Numbered from the stretch's first letter, positions 39,617 to 52,485 are shown. The stretch is DNA of 64,000 bases from Hirsutella rhossiliensis (GCF_020360975.1 NW_025408674.1:496001-560000), one strand, 5' to 3'. Program-made: numbers and translations. The notes: a model not told the origin generated them from the letters alone.

Positions 39617-41567
39617 CTAGGTGATCTTGCCCATCAGTTGAAGAACTTGCCTCCAATTGTCCCCTTCAAGCAGACCAAGAGGAAGTGTCGGCTGATAGAT
39701 GCCAGCTTTACTCCAGGAACGAAGACACTGCGCCATCGCCACAATATGGCGTCGTAGGCGAGATCTCAGTGGTGTTATCATCCTCCCACAGCTGCTAAAA
39801 TCTCTTTCCGTTCCTGCTGAAGACGACGCGATGGTAAGGTAGTCAACAGCCATATAAGACAGCCGAGGAAACCGCGCAACACCAACGTCCTTCCACCAAG
39901 CGATTGGGTCCGTTTTGTATGCGATATTTTCCACCGGCGGCTCTGATAGGTACTGATCAAGCTCGTCCTGTTCTTGCAAGGCGGTTGACTGCTTTGGTCC
40001 TTTAATTTGCCGCCCTCGAGGCTCAGGGCAAGCCAATGATCGACTAAACGCCAATCGACGCTCAATATAGTCCAAGCCACTATTAGTCGTATCCGCTGAA
40101 ACACCATCGCAGGATTGCCGATGAGCCATGTTCTTGTACCTCTCTTTCCAGACTGTCGCTAAGCTTCTCGCATATGTTCTTTCCCACTCCGACGTCTGAC
40201 GAGACGGGAGTTGGCTCCAAAGCCGTTCCAGAGCGCGCCACTTCTTGCAGGGTGGAACACCACTGCCGCTACATATGCGGTTGAGGTCAGCTTGCTATAG
40301 TAGTCGTTCAGCTTCTTCCATCCGAGCTTGATGTAAATCTTCAAAACCCTGCGAGTTCTTGCGTCCATGTCATTGAACAGGTGAACCTCTTTCATGGTCT
40401 GATCTTCGTTCTCTTCGATTATAACTCCTGAACTGCTAGTTCGAGGTGGTCAAGGAGCATCTCTACCACCGGAAGTACTCATCGAACCCTCCTGACGTGG
40501 AGCGTTTACCAGCAATACCCTCGCCCTGGAGTTGCTTCGAGGCGATCTTGAATGGCTGAAGGATCTTCTGAACCGCAACAACGACCTTCCATTCTTCAAG
40601 GAAAGTTGTTCTTTCAGTATCGCTGGTTTGTCCTGTTCTTTGCCGCCTTTGCCAAGCCATCGTTCCTCGATGATGGAAAACATCCTGTTCAAAGCCGTAC
40701 GCTTCAGCAGAGCGCGTGAGGCCATCGCCTCATCGGATTGCCAGCGAGTGCAGACGTTTTGAACCCACGTAAGAATAGGTTCAGTAGGAGCGGTTTGCCG
40801 TTGAGCTTCGTAAAAGACCTCGAGAAGTTGACTGCTCGTTCGAAGAGCAATGCCAATATTGTGAAGTTTGCCAAATGGCCCAAACTTGCGGTACTTGTCC
40901 ACTTCTTCGCCATTGATGATGTCGGGCAGTACGTCCTGATCCTGACTGCCTTCTGGGACTGTTTCAACCTCGAATCCTTCTTCCATGCTCGGCACACAGA
41001 AGTCGTCGTCGGTCGCCAGCTCATTGATAGCGTCGGACAACTGGCGCTGCTCTTCCTCTTCAGCCACAAAGTCCTTATCGCCCCAATGAGCAAGCAACTC
41101 GTTGAAATTATCCCTTTGCTGCCGTACATCATAGCCCTGACGGCCAGGTTCAGAAAATGAGGGCGCAGCGGATGCGACGCTCTTCCCTGTCGAAATCGAA
41201 CTCAGCGGCAAGCGCTTCCACAGCCGTATCATTATTCGTAGCGTTGTCAAGCGTGTAGTACCCGATTCTGACGCCGGATAACAGTCAAGATTGTCAGCTA
41301 ACGGACCCAAGAAGTGTTGACTGTGGTTCTATACCTGTCTTCAAGACCAAACGCGCATATTGTATCTGCAACTTCATCTGCAAGCGCTGCTCCAGTATGG
41401 CGTTTCGCGAGAGCCGGCAAAGCCAAGAGGATTCCCCATTGGTTCCAATCTTGGTCGATAAAGTGGGCGTTGATACCGAGGAATGATGTGTTTTGTCGGG
41501 AAGTCCAGCCATCAAAGGTAAAATGAATCATACTTCTCGCTCTTTGAAGCAGCTCGCAAAGCGGACC
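39617..41567 (-). pseudogene. H3 hAT transposase, C-terminal two thirds
   Basis: Minus-strand frames in order: [19 protein letters not shown] (41531, first catalytic aspartate region), an acidic insertion ([19 protein letters not shown]), [27 protein letters not shown] and NDYYSKLTSTAYVAAVVFHP (40330). The dimerisation domain is at 39960-39617 (DPIAWWKDVGVARFPRLSYM, SSAGTERDFSS). Two or three frameshifts are present. The frame at 41567 joins in phase with the N-terminal part at 52486 when A2 and one GGACC are removed. Confidence 0.85.
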
Positions 41568-41730
41568 TGTGACGGTACAAGTGCACGAACAAGGTCGAGT
41601 GCGACTTGGGTAAAGTGATTGTCTACAAGAGAGAAAGAGGTTCCTAAGGAAGACTCTGACTTTCGCTATTTACATGAATAAAAGCGGGACCTTTCATAAA
41701 GTATGAAAGTCACATGATCGTTCCCTCACA
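41568..41730 (-). repeat. 3' LTR of gypsy A2
   Basis: TGTGAGG to CCGTCACA on the minus strand, identical to the 5' LTR. It differs from the A1 LTRs at several sites (for example CGAGTGCG for CGGGTGCG), so A1 and A2 are separate insertions. Confidence 0.9.
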
Positions 41731-41742
41731 CATGGGCCTCCT

Positions 41743-42925
41743 TTACTCCATCGCTTCTGATTCTTCCACGTCTTGCTGAGCCTGTAGGCGAGCATTTTGC
41801 GCTTCTTGTTTCGTCGGTCTGGGTTTGTTTTTGTTGTGCTTCTCGAACTCTTTGATGGCGATGTGAGCGTTGACGACGTTGTGTAGTGGTTCCCATGTTG
41901 CCTGCTCAAGGTCGAAGCCTCTCCATAGTATATGGTACTGGAAGCCTTTCTGTTTTGTGCGTTTCGAGTCCAGTATTTCTTCAATCGCCCAGAGTTTCTC
42001 CCCTTTGCATCTAGCGTTATTGGTGGGGCGGTGTGTTGTATTGGCCGGGAGCGGGTCGTTTGGTGACGGTCGCAGGAGGTTGGTGTGAAATGAATTGTGA
42101 ATTGAGTCTAGTTCATGTGGCAACTTCAGTTGGTAGGAGTGAGGGTTGAGCACGCGCTCGATTCGAAAAGGGCCAATGAACTTGTGATCTAGTTTTGGGA
42201 TGGGTCGGGCTGAATCAATGTTGCGTGTGCTAAGTAGCACCATGTCTCCAACTCGGTAAGCTGGCGCCGGTGATCTATTTGCGTTGGCGAACTGCTCTTG
42301 TGAGGCTTGAGCTGAGAGCAGGTTTGTCCGAAGTAGATCAGTGATTTCTTGCATCTTGGCGACAAATTCGTTCCCCTCGTTGCAGCGTTCTGCCAGGTCT
42401 TTGGATGCCGCGAGTGGTATTGCGCGAGGGGGACCAAAGCTCATTCGGGGTGATAGCCTGTGTTCGCAAAAATGGGGACATTCCCGTTGAATCGCTGACA
42501 ACGTTACGGGCTGCGAATTCGGCCAATGGGAGCCACTCGTCCCAGTCGTCCTGAGCAAAGCTAACATATTGGCGAAGGTATTGTTCGAGAAATGAGTTAG
42601 CGTTTTCCGTCTGGCCGTCAGTTTCGGGGTGATATGCTGTAGAAAGGCTGATATTGATCCGTAGACGGTGGCAAACCGCTTTCCAGAATTCCGAGACAAA
42701 CAGTGGTCCTCTATCAGACACGATTGAATCCGGTAGTCCATGGAGTTTCCAGACATCTCGTACGAAGAGTGTTGCCAAGTCATGTGTTTTCATGTCGGTC
42801 TTGCAGGGCGTGAAATGTCTGTCCTTTGACAGCCTATCGACTACCACCATGATTGCGTTGAATCCACGAGCTGTGCGCTGAATTGGGCCAATGAAGTCAA
42901 CGGATAAGTCTCTCCATCTTTGCAA
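41743..42925 (-). pseudogene. gypsy A2 integrase and chromodomain
   Basis: 42925-42338 has the core (DLSVDFIGPIQ, VSDRGPLFVSEFW, TAYHPETDGQTENANS). A shift near 42450 leads into a long frame to 41743 with the linker and a complete chromodomain (KLWAIEEILDSKRTKQ, YHILWRGFDLEQATWEP), ending VEESEAME. Only one or two small indels separate it from an intact integrase. Confidence 0.85.
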
Positions 42926-42979
42926 GGAATTGGGAGCGGTTTCAATGTCCCTGGTACCGCAACTGGGAGGTTTTGTTCC

Positions 42980-44618
42980 TCAGACATCCGTGGCAATTGC
43001 GTGTGAATTGTTTCGTATCGGCGCTAAGCTTTGGCCACCAATAAGAGCGTGAAATGAGTTCGTATAGCTTGTTTTTCCCGGGTGGCCTGATTCGACGCTG
43101 TCATGGGCGAGTTGAGTGAGAAGGGTCCGTAGTTCGCCTGCGGGTACGTATAGCCTCTCTCGGAAATATAATCGGCCTTCGTTTATCATGCATTCCGATA
43201 GAAAACTTCCTTTGAGTGGGGAATTCCATGGGGTTTGAGCATCTCGTCCTGATTTTCATCCACCATTCGTCCTCCTCATAGCCCTTGTCTAGAAGTCTTG
43301 TGATTTTGTGGTTGATTGGTTCTGGCTGAATTTCGTCAAGAATGGCGGGACATAGTGCAATCTCTTGTTCCCAGGAGAGATTTGCAAAGAGCTCTGAGAG
43401 CTCGGGGTCAAGCCTTAGTTGTTCTTGTACAGAGGAGTCTATGTTGGAAGGCTTAAGCAGCGACTGTTGTTGGTACTGGATGCGGTCGTCATTTTCATCT
43501 TTCGGTAAGTCTTGTGATCTCCGTGTGAGTGAGTCAGGCTTTCCGTTCTCTTTCCAGGCACTGACTTGATAGCGAATTGGAACTGTGATAGGAATTCGCT
43601 CCACCTGACTTGTCGTCTTGAAAGTTGCTTGGTTGTCATGAAATATCGAAGGTTGGCATGGTCAGTGATGACTGTAATCTGGTGGTGTGTGCCTTGGAGT
43701 TCGGGTCTCCAGCATTCGAAGCAGCGTACAATAGCCAAAAGTTCTTTGTCATATATCTCGTAATTGCACTCAGCGGGTCGTACTTCTTGGACATGAAAGC
43801 CACTGGGTGTAGCACTCCTTGATCGTCTTCCTGGGAGAGAATACCCGAAGACACAAAATCGGACGCGTCGCATTCGACAAACACTTCTCTTGCGGGGTCG
43901 AAGTGTCTGAGGATTGGCGCTGAAGTGAAGCTATTTTTGAGCATATCAGATGCTTCTTGGCAAGATGAAGTCCAGTTCCATTTGACTAGCTTCCGTGTCA
44001 GGGCAACAAGTGGTCGTACGATGCGTGAAAATCCCTTGATGAACCGTCTGTAGAAATTTGAGAATCCTAAAAGGCTTGGACATCTTTGACATTGATAGGG
44101 CCTCCCAGTTGATGAGACAGTTGACTTTCTCTGGGTCCATCCGTACTCCAGTGGTTGAGATGATCATGCCCAGGTATTTGACTTCAGTAGTCTCGAATTC
44201 GCATTTCTTGACGTCAAGTTGTAGGCCTGCGGCTTCAAGTGCTTGGAGTACTGATTTGACGTGGAGTCTGTGGGTGGCAAGGTCGTCTGAGTAGATGAGA
44301 ATGTCGTCGATGTAGGCCGTGCAATATCTATCAAGGAATGGGCGTAAGACTTCGTTAATTCGAGCTTGAAAGGTAGCCGGGGCGTTTGATAGTCCAAAGG
44401 CATCACCATGCTCTCGAAGAGACCATATCTTGTGTTGAACGCCGTCATCCATTCCTGACCCTCCTTGATGCGGATTCGATTAAACGCTGCGACGACATCG
44501 AGTTTGGTGAAATACTTGGCTTGGCTTAGCTGGGAAAGGGTCTCCTGGATCAACGGTAGGGGGTAACGGTTCTTGATGGTTATCGCGTTAAGAGCTCGGT
44601 AGTCCACGCAAAAACGAA
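42980..44618 (-). pseudogene. gypsy A2 RT (C-terminal half) and RNase H
   Basis: From the MULE junction at 44618 ([11 protein letters not shown]) the RT runs through [11 protein letters not shown] (44300) to [17 protein letters not shown], then RNase H ([29 protein letters not shown]). Losses in runs (TTTT to TTT near 44395, AAGAAGG to AAAGG near 44070) shift the frame relative to A1. The integrase HHCC finger follows at about 43100-42980. Confidence 0.85.
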
Positions 44619-44838
44619 GGCCCAAGTTATCTATCCACCCACTTTCATTAACTGTACACCCAAAAAGTGGATTAACTGTGGCTGACGGCCGAAGAGGGCC
44701 GATACCGCCAATTTGTATGCACACATTCTCTACGATAAGTAGAGCCAGGTAGTAACAGTTCTCCTTCAACGATAAGGCACCCAAAATTGAAGCTATTCGT
44801 ACTGCGCTTTCTATGCTGATGAGACTATTCTTTGGTGT

Positions 44839-44945
44839 TTACAACAGGCCTCCTTCTTCGAGTGCACTACGTGCCTGATCCGCTTCATCTAACTGTGATT
44901 CCAATTGATCCCATACATCCTCAAGGGCGGCATCGTCCGTGAGGC
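44839..44945 (-). pseudogene. MULE transposase, C-terminal tail
   Basis: LTDDAALEDVWDQLESQLD...EEGGLL, an acidic helical tail, lies on the other side of the H2 insertion from the rest of the gene. It reads on from the SWIM-containing part that ends near 47697. Confidence 0.65.
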
Positions 44946-47695
44946 CAGTGTTACTAATAATATAAACAATACGTATATTGGCAATATGGACCCCTCGCAA
45001 TATTATTGTATTGTCAAGAGGTGCGTATTGTATTGCGCAATATGGCATTGGTCCATATTGTATTGTATTGCCAGTGACCAAATATATTGCCAGTAAAACA
45101 ATATATCCCGTATATCCCACGTGACCCTCATTATTCAACCGTCGTTGCTGAAATATCGTCACCCTGAAAATCCTGTATCCCAAACCATGACTTCAAGCAC
45201 TCCAATGCCTGAATTACATCACTCCCAAGTCGATTTCGACGGTCTGTGATGGTTATTTTTGCCCAGAGAAGAGTCTTTCGGGCTCAGCAGACATTGCGGA
45301 ATTGACAGTATATCCACCGCCATTTTGCTCAGGTATGGGTAGTTCTTTGCTGTGTTTCCTCCAGCCACCATGCGAGGGCGCTTGTGAACCCATAAACCCG
45401 TTCAGACTTACAATATCGCTCGTACTCGTCTGTGATAAGTGCTGGTTGTAGGTGCTTGTTTCTCAATTCAAGAACTCGTTCGTGGTCGTCAACGGAACCT
45501 CAGATAGAGAAGGCGGCTCCACAGGTTTATAATCATCCCACAGTGTCTCCATCAGCTTCTTTGACGAGTCAGCCCTCCTTCTTCCAGTTTTCGTGTATGT
45601 AGTGCCATTTATGCGAAGGGTGAAGCACAATCGCAGCGACGTAGGCAGGCGATTCGTCAGTAAGACAATAGTACTTATCCATCTTCGCCCAGCCAGGTTA
45701 TACATTGGTGCCATAATCGGATCGTCGATATGTGCCTCTTTTCCTGCTTCGAATTGCGCCAATACGAAGTCCATAGCCAAGAGAACATTGTCAAGAGTTG
45801 CAAACGATGACTCAAGGGCCTTTGTCGTCATTTTAAGCTTCTCCAAGAAAGACTTGATCTTCTCGAGGATGACCCACTCCTCGGGAGAGCTCGTCTCCGG
45901 CACAATCTCCTTCCACCCATTTGTTGAAATATCCTCGACTGCGCCTCTAAGATGCAAGGCCGCTCGTAGCATGGTGTACCACGAACTCCACCTCGTGTCA
46001 TTATCTCGCGCAAGCTTGCGATTATGGCTGATGGCCAGAAACTTTTGGCGACGCTGAACACTACTTTGGACGAAAACCACGAAGTTGTGGAGCTTGCCAA
46101 GGGGACCCTTTTCCGCCACGCCTCGATCTCTTTTAGTGTCACATTATGCCCATCACGTTCGTCGTCTTTGAGCTTCTCATTATCGGTAACGAAGAGAAAG
46201 CTTTGGCGGCAAGGTTGATAATGTGACCTTGGCAGCGGAGTCGGTGAGATTTGGGATCGTATCGAATGTCATATCGACGTAGAAGGCCTGTAAATGTTAG
46301 GGCCAGTCAGAAAAAACAGTGCGCCGTACTTACCAAGGAAAGAGATCTCATCATTGTATCGTTATTGCCTGCATTGTCCATCACAAAATATCAAGGTTGG
46401 AAGCAAACCCCAGTCATCAACCACTTCCAAAATTGCCCTTGCCAGGTGATATCCGTCGTGCTCACTGTCGATGTCTTTCAAAGCCAAGACATGGTGTTCC
46501 AACTGACTGTCTTCTGCAACGTAATGAGCAACTACGCCTAAGATGGCCAAAGAGTTGGGGGAAGTCCATAGGTCGCAGCTGATATGAATTTTTGACTTTG
46601 CTGACTGGATGCGCTGCTTGACCTTCTCCTTCTGACCTTCGTACTGCCGCATAATCCATTTCTTGATGGTCTCGTGTGTATCTGGAAGCCAAGTATCGAT
46701 ATCGGCGTTGAGGTAGGCTAAGAATGCTCGGAATTCTGGGCATTCCACAAGCCTAAATGGGAGAGAACAGGACGTAATAAACCTTACGTATAAAGCTTCG
46801 AGCTGGTCTGGGTCGATCGAGTCTCCGGATTGATCGTTGAGCCGACGGCGTTTTCGGGGATGTTCTTTGGCCGTAACACGAGCTATCTCGAGAATAGTTC
46901 GTATATTCGTGACTTTGGCAGTTCGTGGCGCGCCTTTTGGGAGGCCGTGACCGTCAGGAGGAGGATCCGTAAGGTGCTTGGCTGGGGCCGCAGTTCCACC
47001 GGAACAGCAATACGTTTTGTCACAGTGTTTGCAGCGCCATTCTTCTTTTCCGGTCCGCTGATTGTAGTATTTCGTCTCTATGTCCTCGTCTGGCATATGA
47101 GAAAAGACCCATGATGTTCTTGGCTTGGCCGAAGGGTTTATGGAGGCCGTGCGAGGTTGCGACGATTGGCATTCAGTGGTTTGGGTCTCATCTGGATCAT
47201 GCAACCGTGGGCTGGAAATCTCCGAGTATTCGTCTGATATTGACGAATCCCGTCGCGGAGATGTTTGAAAAAAGGCAGGCGTTGTTGAGGCATCGAGATT
47301 GCTTGTAAGTCCTGGGGTGGGAAAGCGGGGTTGAGGAGGAAAACAGTGTTTGGACGGCGAGCCGCTACCCTGTAGGTCTGGATTTATACATACATTTACG
47401 CGTTTCCGTGCGCCAATAGGAAACTTTTACGTCCTGGAGGTCCGCCAGACGAAAAACAATACATAGAACATGCTTATATTTACGCGTGTTTTTTGACGCG
47501 TCATCATATTGGCGCGAATTGGGGAACGGAAAGGCGAATGACTACCAACCAATACAAACAATACAAGCCATATATTGCCAGTATGGAAGGCGCTATATTG
47601 TATCGTCACAATATGACGGCGAGCATATTGTATTGGTACAATATGAGAAATCGCGTATTGTATTGTATATACTGCAGTATACTACTTTATTGTCA
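44946..47695 (-). mobile_element. H2, hAT sibling of H1 nested in the MULE
   Basis: It matches H1 along its length in the opposite orientation, including both CAATA-rich subterminal regions. The left end is CAGTGTTACTAATAATA. At the right it stops at TTTATTGTCA, so the last 17 bp of the 5' terminus expected from H1 are missing. The flanks GTGAGGC and GGGAGGC may be a decayed duplication. Confidence 0.85.
45131..47293 (-). pseudogene. H2 hAT transposase
   Basis: A BED finger (WRCKHCDKTYCCSGGTAAPA) and the long N-terminal frame 47204-46362 contain KIHISCDLWTSPNSLAI. The 46-nt intron seen in H1 is conserved (complement, ~46302-46347). The next frames hold GPLGKLHNFVVFVQSS and DNDTRWSSWYTMLRAA (46119-45463) and, at the C-terminus, the hAT dimerisation domain (MAVDILSIPAMSAEPERLF, ~45320-45240). 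H2 retains ~78 bp that H1 has lost. A run-length change near 47270 breaks the start region. Confidence 0.85.
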
Positions 47696-47696
47696 G

Positions 47697-49532
47697 GGAG
47701 GCAGTCGTATAGCCTCAGCCCGCTCATGCCGTTCAGCGATCTCGTGATGTGACGGATCCCGCCGCGTTGATCTTGACCGCCGTGACTCTTCGAGGTTGAG
47801 TGAGCCCTTGGGGCGGCCCTTAGCCCTGATAACTTGTGGCTCGTATGGTGCCCGAGTAGGGCTTGTGCCCTGAGCGCTTGTATCGATCGGAATATACCAA
47901 AATGGGTCGAAGTCGTCGAGTGTAAGGGAGGTATTGGTGTTGATAGACTCGAAGATTCGATGGCAGCACGGTAGCCCTCGACTAGTAGCCCAATTACAAG
48001 GACATTGACCTGGCGGCGGTTTGGCCCGTTGACTTGGGGGGGATCTTGCGATGCTCATCTATTAGTAGCTTTAACGCATATGACGATACTCGCTCGCGGA
48101 TCCGCATATACGGCGCCTGTAGGAGAACGTTGATATCTTGTGGAGGTTTCGATTCTCTATCGCTGTGATCTGAGCAGCCTGATGGCCCCAGAAGCGTTCG
48201 AATCGTTGGAAAACGGTCGTCAAATCGCCCGTACAGGACCAAAGGAACTTCTTCATATGAGAGTGAAGTCCCTCGACGATCGAGGTCGTTGTACGCCCGA
48301 AGTGGCGATATTGATTAACGAAACAAGATACAAACTTCTCCTTCCAAGGCGTTAGCCACGTATTGCAACAGTATTGTATAGCTGCAAGCGGGTGGCGGCC
48401 TGGTGTCTCAAATTGGCGTAAACGTTCGTTGAAGCTATTCACATCTTGTGACTTGACGATCTCGTTCCACTCTTGTAGAAACGCTTGGAATGCCGGGGCC
48501 CGTACGACTCGATTGCCGATTTTTGATGCCTTAGGAAAAATTGCTTGCATTTCGCAACGACATTCTGGTTAATATGCCACGTGCAGAGAAGGTTAGTACT
48601 GTTTTGAAGCTCGCGAAAGCTATCTAACGCCTTAAGCAACGCAGTATCTCGGTCCGTGACAGTGACCCTTGGAAATGGGATCGACTCCTTCTCGCAAAGG
48701 ACTAGCAGCAACGAGATAGCCCAATAGTAATGGGACTCGGTCTCGCCGTTCAAGAAGATAGAGGCAATAGAGAACGTTTTGTTATCTCGAGTGGCCGCGC
48801 AGATATTCAATAACGGCATATTGAATCGGTTCGTCTTGTAGGTACAGTCGAGGACGAGGACATCGTGATGCTGACGCCATCGATGGAAGGTAGCACGAGG
48901 CGCGAGAAATAGCCCAGTTAGCCGGCCCTGGGGATCACGACTATCTCGATGAAAGAAGTCGGACTTATCTAGCCGGTCGTAGAGAAACTGAAGAGGCGTA
49001 CGGCCAGCTAGTTCTTCCTGACGGTGCCTAGCCAAGGCGTTACTCACGTCTTGAGCCGTGATACCGGCTAAACGAGGATCGTCGTGAACCAGGTCACGAA
49101 GCTCGCCAGCAATATCGGTCGGCCGGGTATTGTTATTAAACTTCCGGATAATGTCGTCGCGATACTTCTGGATAACAAGCGCCCGGTACTTCGGAAAGAC
49201 CATCGGGTCATCAACAAGGCGATGATTGTGAACATCGTGAAGATAAGAGATAGTCCAGTAACCGCGTTTTCCTTCAACGAGAGGCGAAATTCACAGTCTG
49301 TTTTCTGGGTTGCTGTATTGAGGCGACGACGAGAGATATGAGCAGCTTTATCCTTCCGATTTTCGTAGGGGCCGGCCTTGATACAACGAACAAGTGCAGA
49401 CTTGCGTTGGCCAGCGTTATCCCGCTTCGATGTTCGAATGTGTAGGGCGTAGCCCTCAGCCTCAACAACGGTATCGGCGGCTTCCATCGCGGCCTGGAAG
49501 GTCGGGAATAGTGTCTTCGTAAGCGACTCCAT
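47697..49532 (-). pseudogene. MULE transposase (FAR1-like finger, MULE DDE, SWIM)
   Basis: MESLTKTLFPTFQAAMEAAD (49532) opens a FAR1-type DNA-binding region (RTSKRDNAGQRKSALVRC). The frame shifts at ~49270. The catalytic domain follows: DVLVLDCTYKTNRFNMPLLN (D), VTVTDRDTALLKAL (D), and after a shift near 48550 SIVEGLHSHMKKFL (E). A SWIM zinc motif CPCNWATSRGLPCCHRI lies near 48000-47950. Only two frameshifts plus the H2 insertion separate it from an intact gene. Confidence 0.85.
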
Positions 49533-49772
49533 GATTCGGGCTCGTAAGGGCAGAAAACGCGGTGCGAATAGCTTCAGTTTTGATGGTATTGCTGATAGTT
49601 ACGGTTACAGGATGTTGTTACGCAAGCATCACGAACTGGCCAGCTGGCCGGCCGGGAATGGGCGCACCAAAATTAGCGGCATCGGCACTGCGCCTGACCC
49701 AGCCACAGTTGATCCACTTTTTGGTGTACAGTTAATAAAAGGAGGTGTATAGATAATTGGGCCCAAAACGAA

Positions 49773-50620
49773 GGCCCCCTCCTGGTTTCTTTGCAAATAA
49801 CACTGGCGAGGCTGCCGGTGAGGTGCTAGCGCGTATGAAACCCTTATCAAGGTTTTCCTGAAGGAATTTCCGGAGGACGAGAAGTTCGTCTTGTGACATC
49901 CCGTACAGAGGTCCATGTGGTGGAGTCGTTCCAGGTTGAAGTTCAATTTCGTGGTCGCAGTCTCGGTGTGGGGAGTTTATCCGCTTCTGATTGGTCGAAT
50001 GCTTTCAAAAATTCATGGTAGTGTTGGGGTACTTTTGTTGCAGGATCGATCAAAGTCTTGGGTTCGAGGGCTTTGTGAATGTCTTCGAGTGATGCCCCTG
50101 AAAGGTACATATCGGCTGCCGTTTTCCGGGAAGCTCAGTTCCTGTGTTTGTTGGTCCTTGGGGTCAAGGGAGGTGATTCCGTCCTGTAGCTGGAGTTCTC
50201 GGTTCATCTTGTCCATGTCTGTGAGTGCAGAGTCGAATCGGACCCTTCGGCGTGCTTTAGGTTCTACGAAGGTGGAGGCTTCTGTGATGACTCCAAGTTC
50301 AGCCAGCCTTTGTCGATCTCATACAGTGATAGTGAGAATACGTCGACGTCGCGGTTTTGGTCAGCATATGGAATGCGGCTGCGCCGCTCTTCGGGGATTG
50401 ATGGGCGTGCCAGTATAGTCGTGGTTGCAGAAATTGACAAAGAGGGCTCCAGAAACAGGCAGTTGGTATTGTCCTTTCTCCATGCAGTATTTGCGGCAGT
50501 GATCAGAGTTGAAAGTGACCACATTCGTGCTCCAATTGACGATTGGGTTGTGATCTGTCAGCCAGGGTTTTCCGAGTATGACATTGTACTTCCCAAGCTT
50601 CGTTACGTAAAATAGCATCT
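49773..50620 (-). pseudogene. gypsy A2 protease end and RT N-terminal part
   Basis: 50618-50361 holds YNVILGKPWLTDHNPIVNW of the protease. A 50-bp stretch absent from A1 (50338-50390, with ATACGTCGACGTCGC) lies between protease and RT. 50216-49773 carries [31 protein letters not shown] and [18 protein letters not shown] up to the MULE junction. Small losses break the frames. Confidence 0.8.
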
Positions 50621-52075
50621 TCTCCTGTGTCCCTTGATTTCCATGTTGAGTTTCACCACATGAGTGATATCGCCAGCCGAGGAGGGTCTTCCATCGACTA
50701 CGTTCAGCCGGCGACGGTTTCGTAGTTCATAAAGCGTGAGTTTGTTGGCGTGCGCGAAGGATTCGTCTACAAACCCCTTTCCAGTGGCACCTGAGTCAAG
50801 CATTGCTTCGGTTTTAATCAGAGTGGAATTGTCTTCGATTAGGTTACAAGGCAGTAGCAAATGAGCTTGGTTAGTGTCCAGAGAAGAGAGCAGTAGATCG
50901 CCCTTTTTCTTGCGTCTCCTGCGGCGACTTCCGTCGGAGACTACACTTTCCGTCCTCCATGGTGCGGTGTCGCAATTGAGGAACGATGTTTGCCTGAGCT
51001 GCACCAATGGCAGAGTCCATGCGCTGTGCAATAGGCTCTGCGTGCCGCTCTCTCTGCTTCCGTTTGGGGTCTACGACCAGAGGCGACATCTTTGGCCCCA
51101 GGTGATGACGCTCAAATCCATTGAATCCCCGCCGTTAGAGGTCGTCGATTGTGGCGTAGTGGAGGTTGTAAGGTTGCATTGTGACTTGCTGAGTTGTCGG
51201 TGTTTTCTTGAAGTAATTGGCATTGACTTGACGGCATTCGTTATCGCAGATACGGACAAGGTCCATAAATTGACTAATTTCGGTAGGAGTATCTTTGCCC
51301 TTAGTGAGAGAAAGTCTCCAGATAACGTTGTCGTGGAGGGCACGTCGGAGGTGAGCAATGAGCGCCCCACTATCCCAGTCGGTGAGCTTGGCGACGGCAT
51401 ACCATTCGGGAGGAATGTCGTAAGGGATCTATGGCCTTGTTTCATGTCAAAGATTTTGAGTTGGGCGGTAGCTTTAGCGTCAATATCCCCGAAGGCTGAC
51501 TGAAGGGTGTTTTTTATGGCATTGACATCGTCGAAGAGAACCACCCCATCTTTAATGTTGTAGCGGACTTGGTCATGTGCTTTGCCTTTAAGGCATGAGA
51601 CGACATATCCCATACGTTGAGGTTCCGAGTTCCACCAATCTTTATTCATTTCGAGCTTCAACTCGAGGTGCTGGAGGAAATTCGGCAGAAGCGTGGGGTC
51701 CTCTCCGGTGAAGGCCTCAGGATCAGGGTGTTCTGGTGTGCGGTGTGAAGCTCCCTTTGACTGAATGATCTTTATGTACGCTTCATTTTCTGCCATAAGA
51801 CGGGCGATCATTGCGTCTCCATCACTTTTAGAAATGAGCGTGTTTTCTAGGCGGGTTTGGAGGTCCTCCATTGCCCTATTTGTCGTCGTGGTCGAGGCAC
51901 GTAGTGAATCGATTACCGCTTGCATACTGTATGCGGCATTGCATACGAGGAAGACTTCTTTCATGAGACCGGCTGGGTTAGCAACAAAGGCATTTCGGAA
52001 CGTTTCATCGGTATTGCTGGCGTTGAGGAGGGGCAGGGGGCACTCGATCGACGGGTGTGGGGTAGCGGTAGCCAT
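50621..52075 (-). pseudogene. gypsy A2 gag and protease active site
   Basis: MATATPHPSIECPLPLLNAS (52075) opens a frame of 334 codons to 51071 through the capsid region (LEMNKDWWNSEPQRMGYVV, AFGDIDAKATAQLKIFDM). The zinc-knuckle zone and KTEAMLDSGATGKGFVD (DSG site) are in 51031-50603. This copy contains the uninterrupted site corresponding to the I1 insertion in A1. Confidence 0.85.
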
Positions 52076-52322
52076 TGGGTTGTTGACGGTGATGGCTATA
52101 GTGCAGGTGGCGTTCGACAGTTTCGTTACGTTTTAGTTGACTTTGCGATTGTGATTTGTTGGTTTGTTGGTTTGCTGATTCGTTGATTGGTGAATTTGGT
52201 GCGGTGGTGGTGGTTTAGGTGGAAATTTGGTTGCAGGGTGTTTTGGTGAGGTTAGAGGTATCGAAATCAATAGTCACGTCGCGGACAGTGGTCTATTGAG
52301 GAAGGGTAGTCGGTAGACAATA

Positions 52323-52485
52323 TGTGACGGTACAAGTGCACGAACAAGGTCGAGTGCGACTTGGGTAAAGTGATTGTCTACAAGAGAGAAAGAGGTTCCT
52401 AAGGAAGACTCTGACTTTCGCTATTTACATGAATAAAAGCGGGACCTTTCATAAAGTATGAAAGTCACATGATCGTTCCCTCACA
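52323..52485 (-). repeat. 5' LTR of gypsy A2
   Basis: Identical to 41568-41730. The transcript-side neighbour ATTGTCTACC (52321-52312) can pair with GTAGACAAT inside the LTR. Confidence 0.9.

Larger units (their letters stand above)
44619..49763 (-). mobile_element. MULE inserted in gypsy A2 RT
   Basis: Terminal inverted repeats of at least 60 bp (GGCCCAAGTTATCTATCC at the left; GGCCCAATTATCTATACA at the right, complement) share the inner blocks TTAACTGTACACC and AAAAGTGGAT. The 9-bp duplication is AAAAACGAA (44610-44618) / CAAAACGAA (49764-49772), one mismatch. The uninterrupted site is in A1 at ~20550. Without H2 the element is 2.4 kb. The spans 44640-44838 and 49533-49740 are non-coding. 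Confidence 0.85.
41568..52485 (-). mobile_element. gypsy A2, split by the MULE
   Basis: LTRs 41568-41730 and 52323-52485 are identical over 163 bp. The duplication GGACC flanks the element (41563-41567, 52486-52490). Removing the MULE leaves 5.76 kb with gag, protease, RT, RNase H, integrase and chromodomain. The self-priming pair ATTGTCTAC/GTAGACAAT is conserved (LTR ~52373-52381; leader 52313-52321). Confidence 0.9.
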
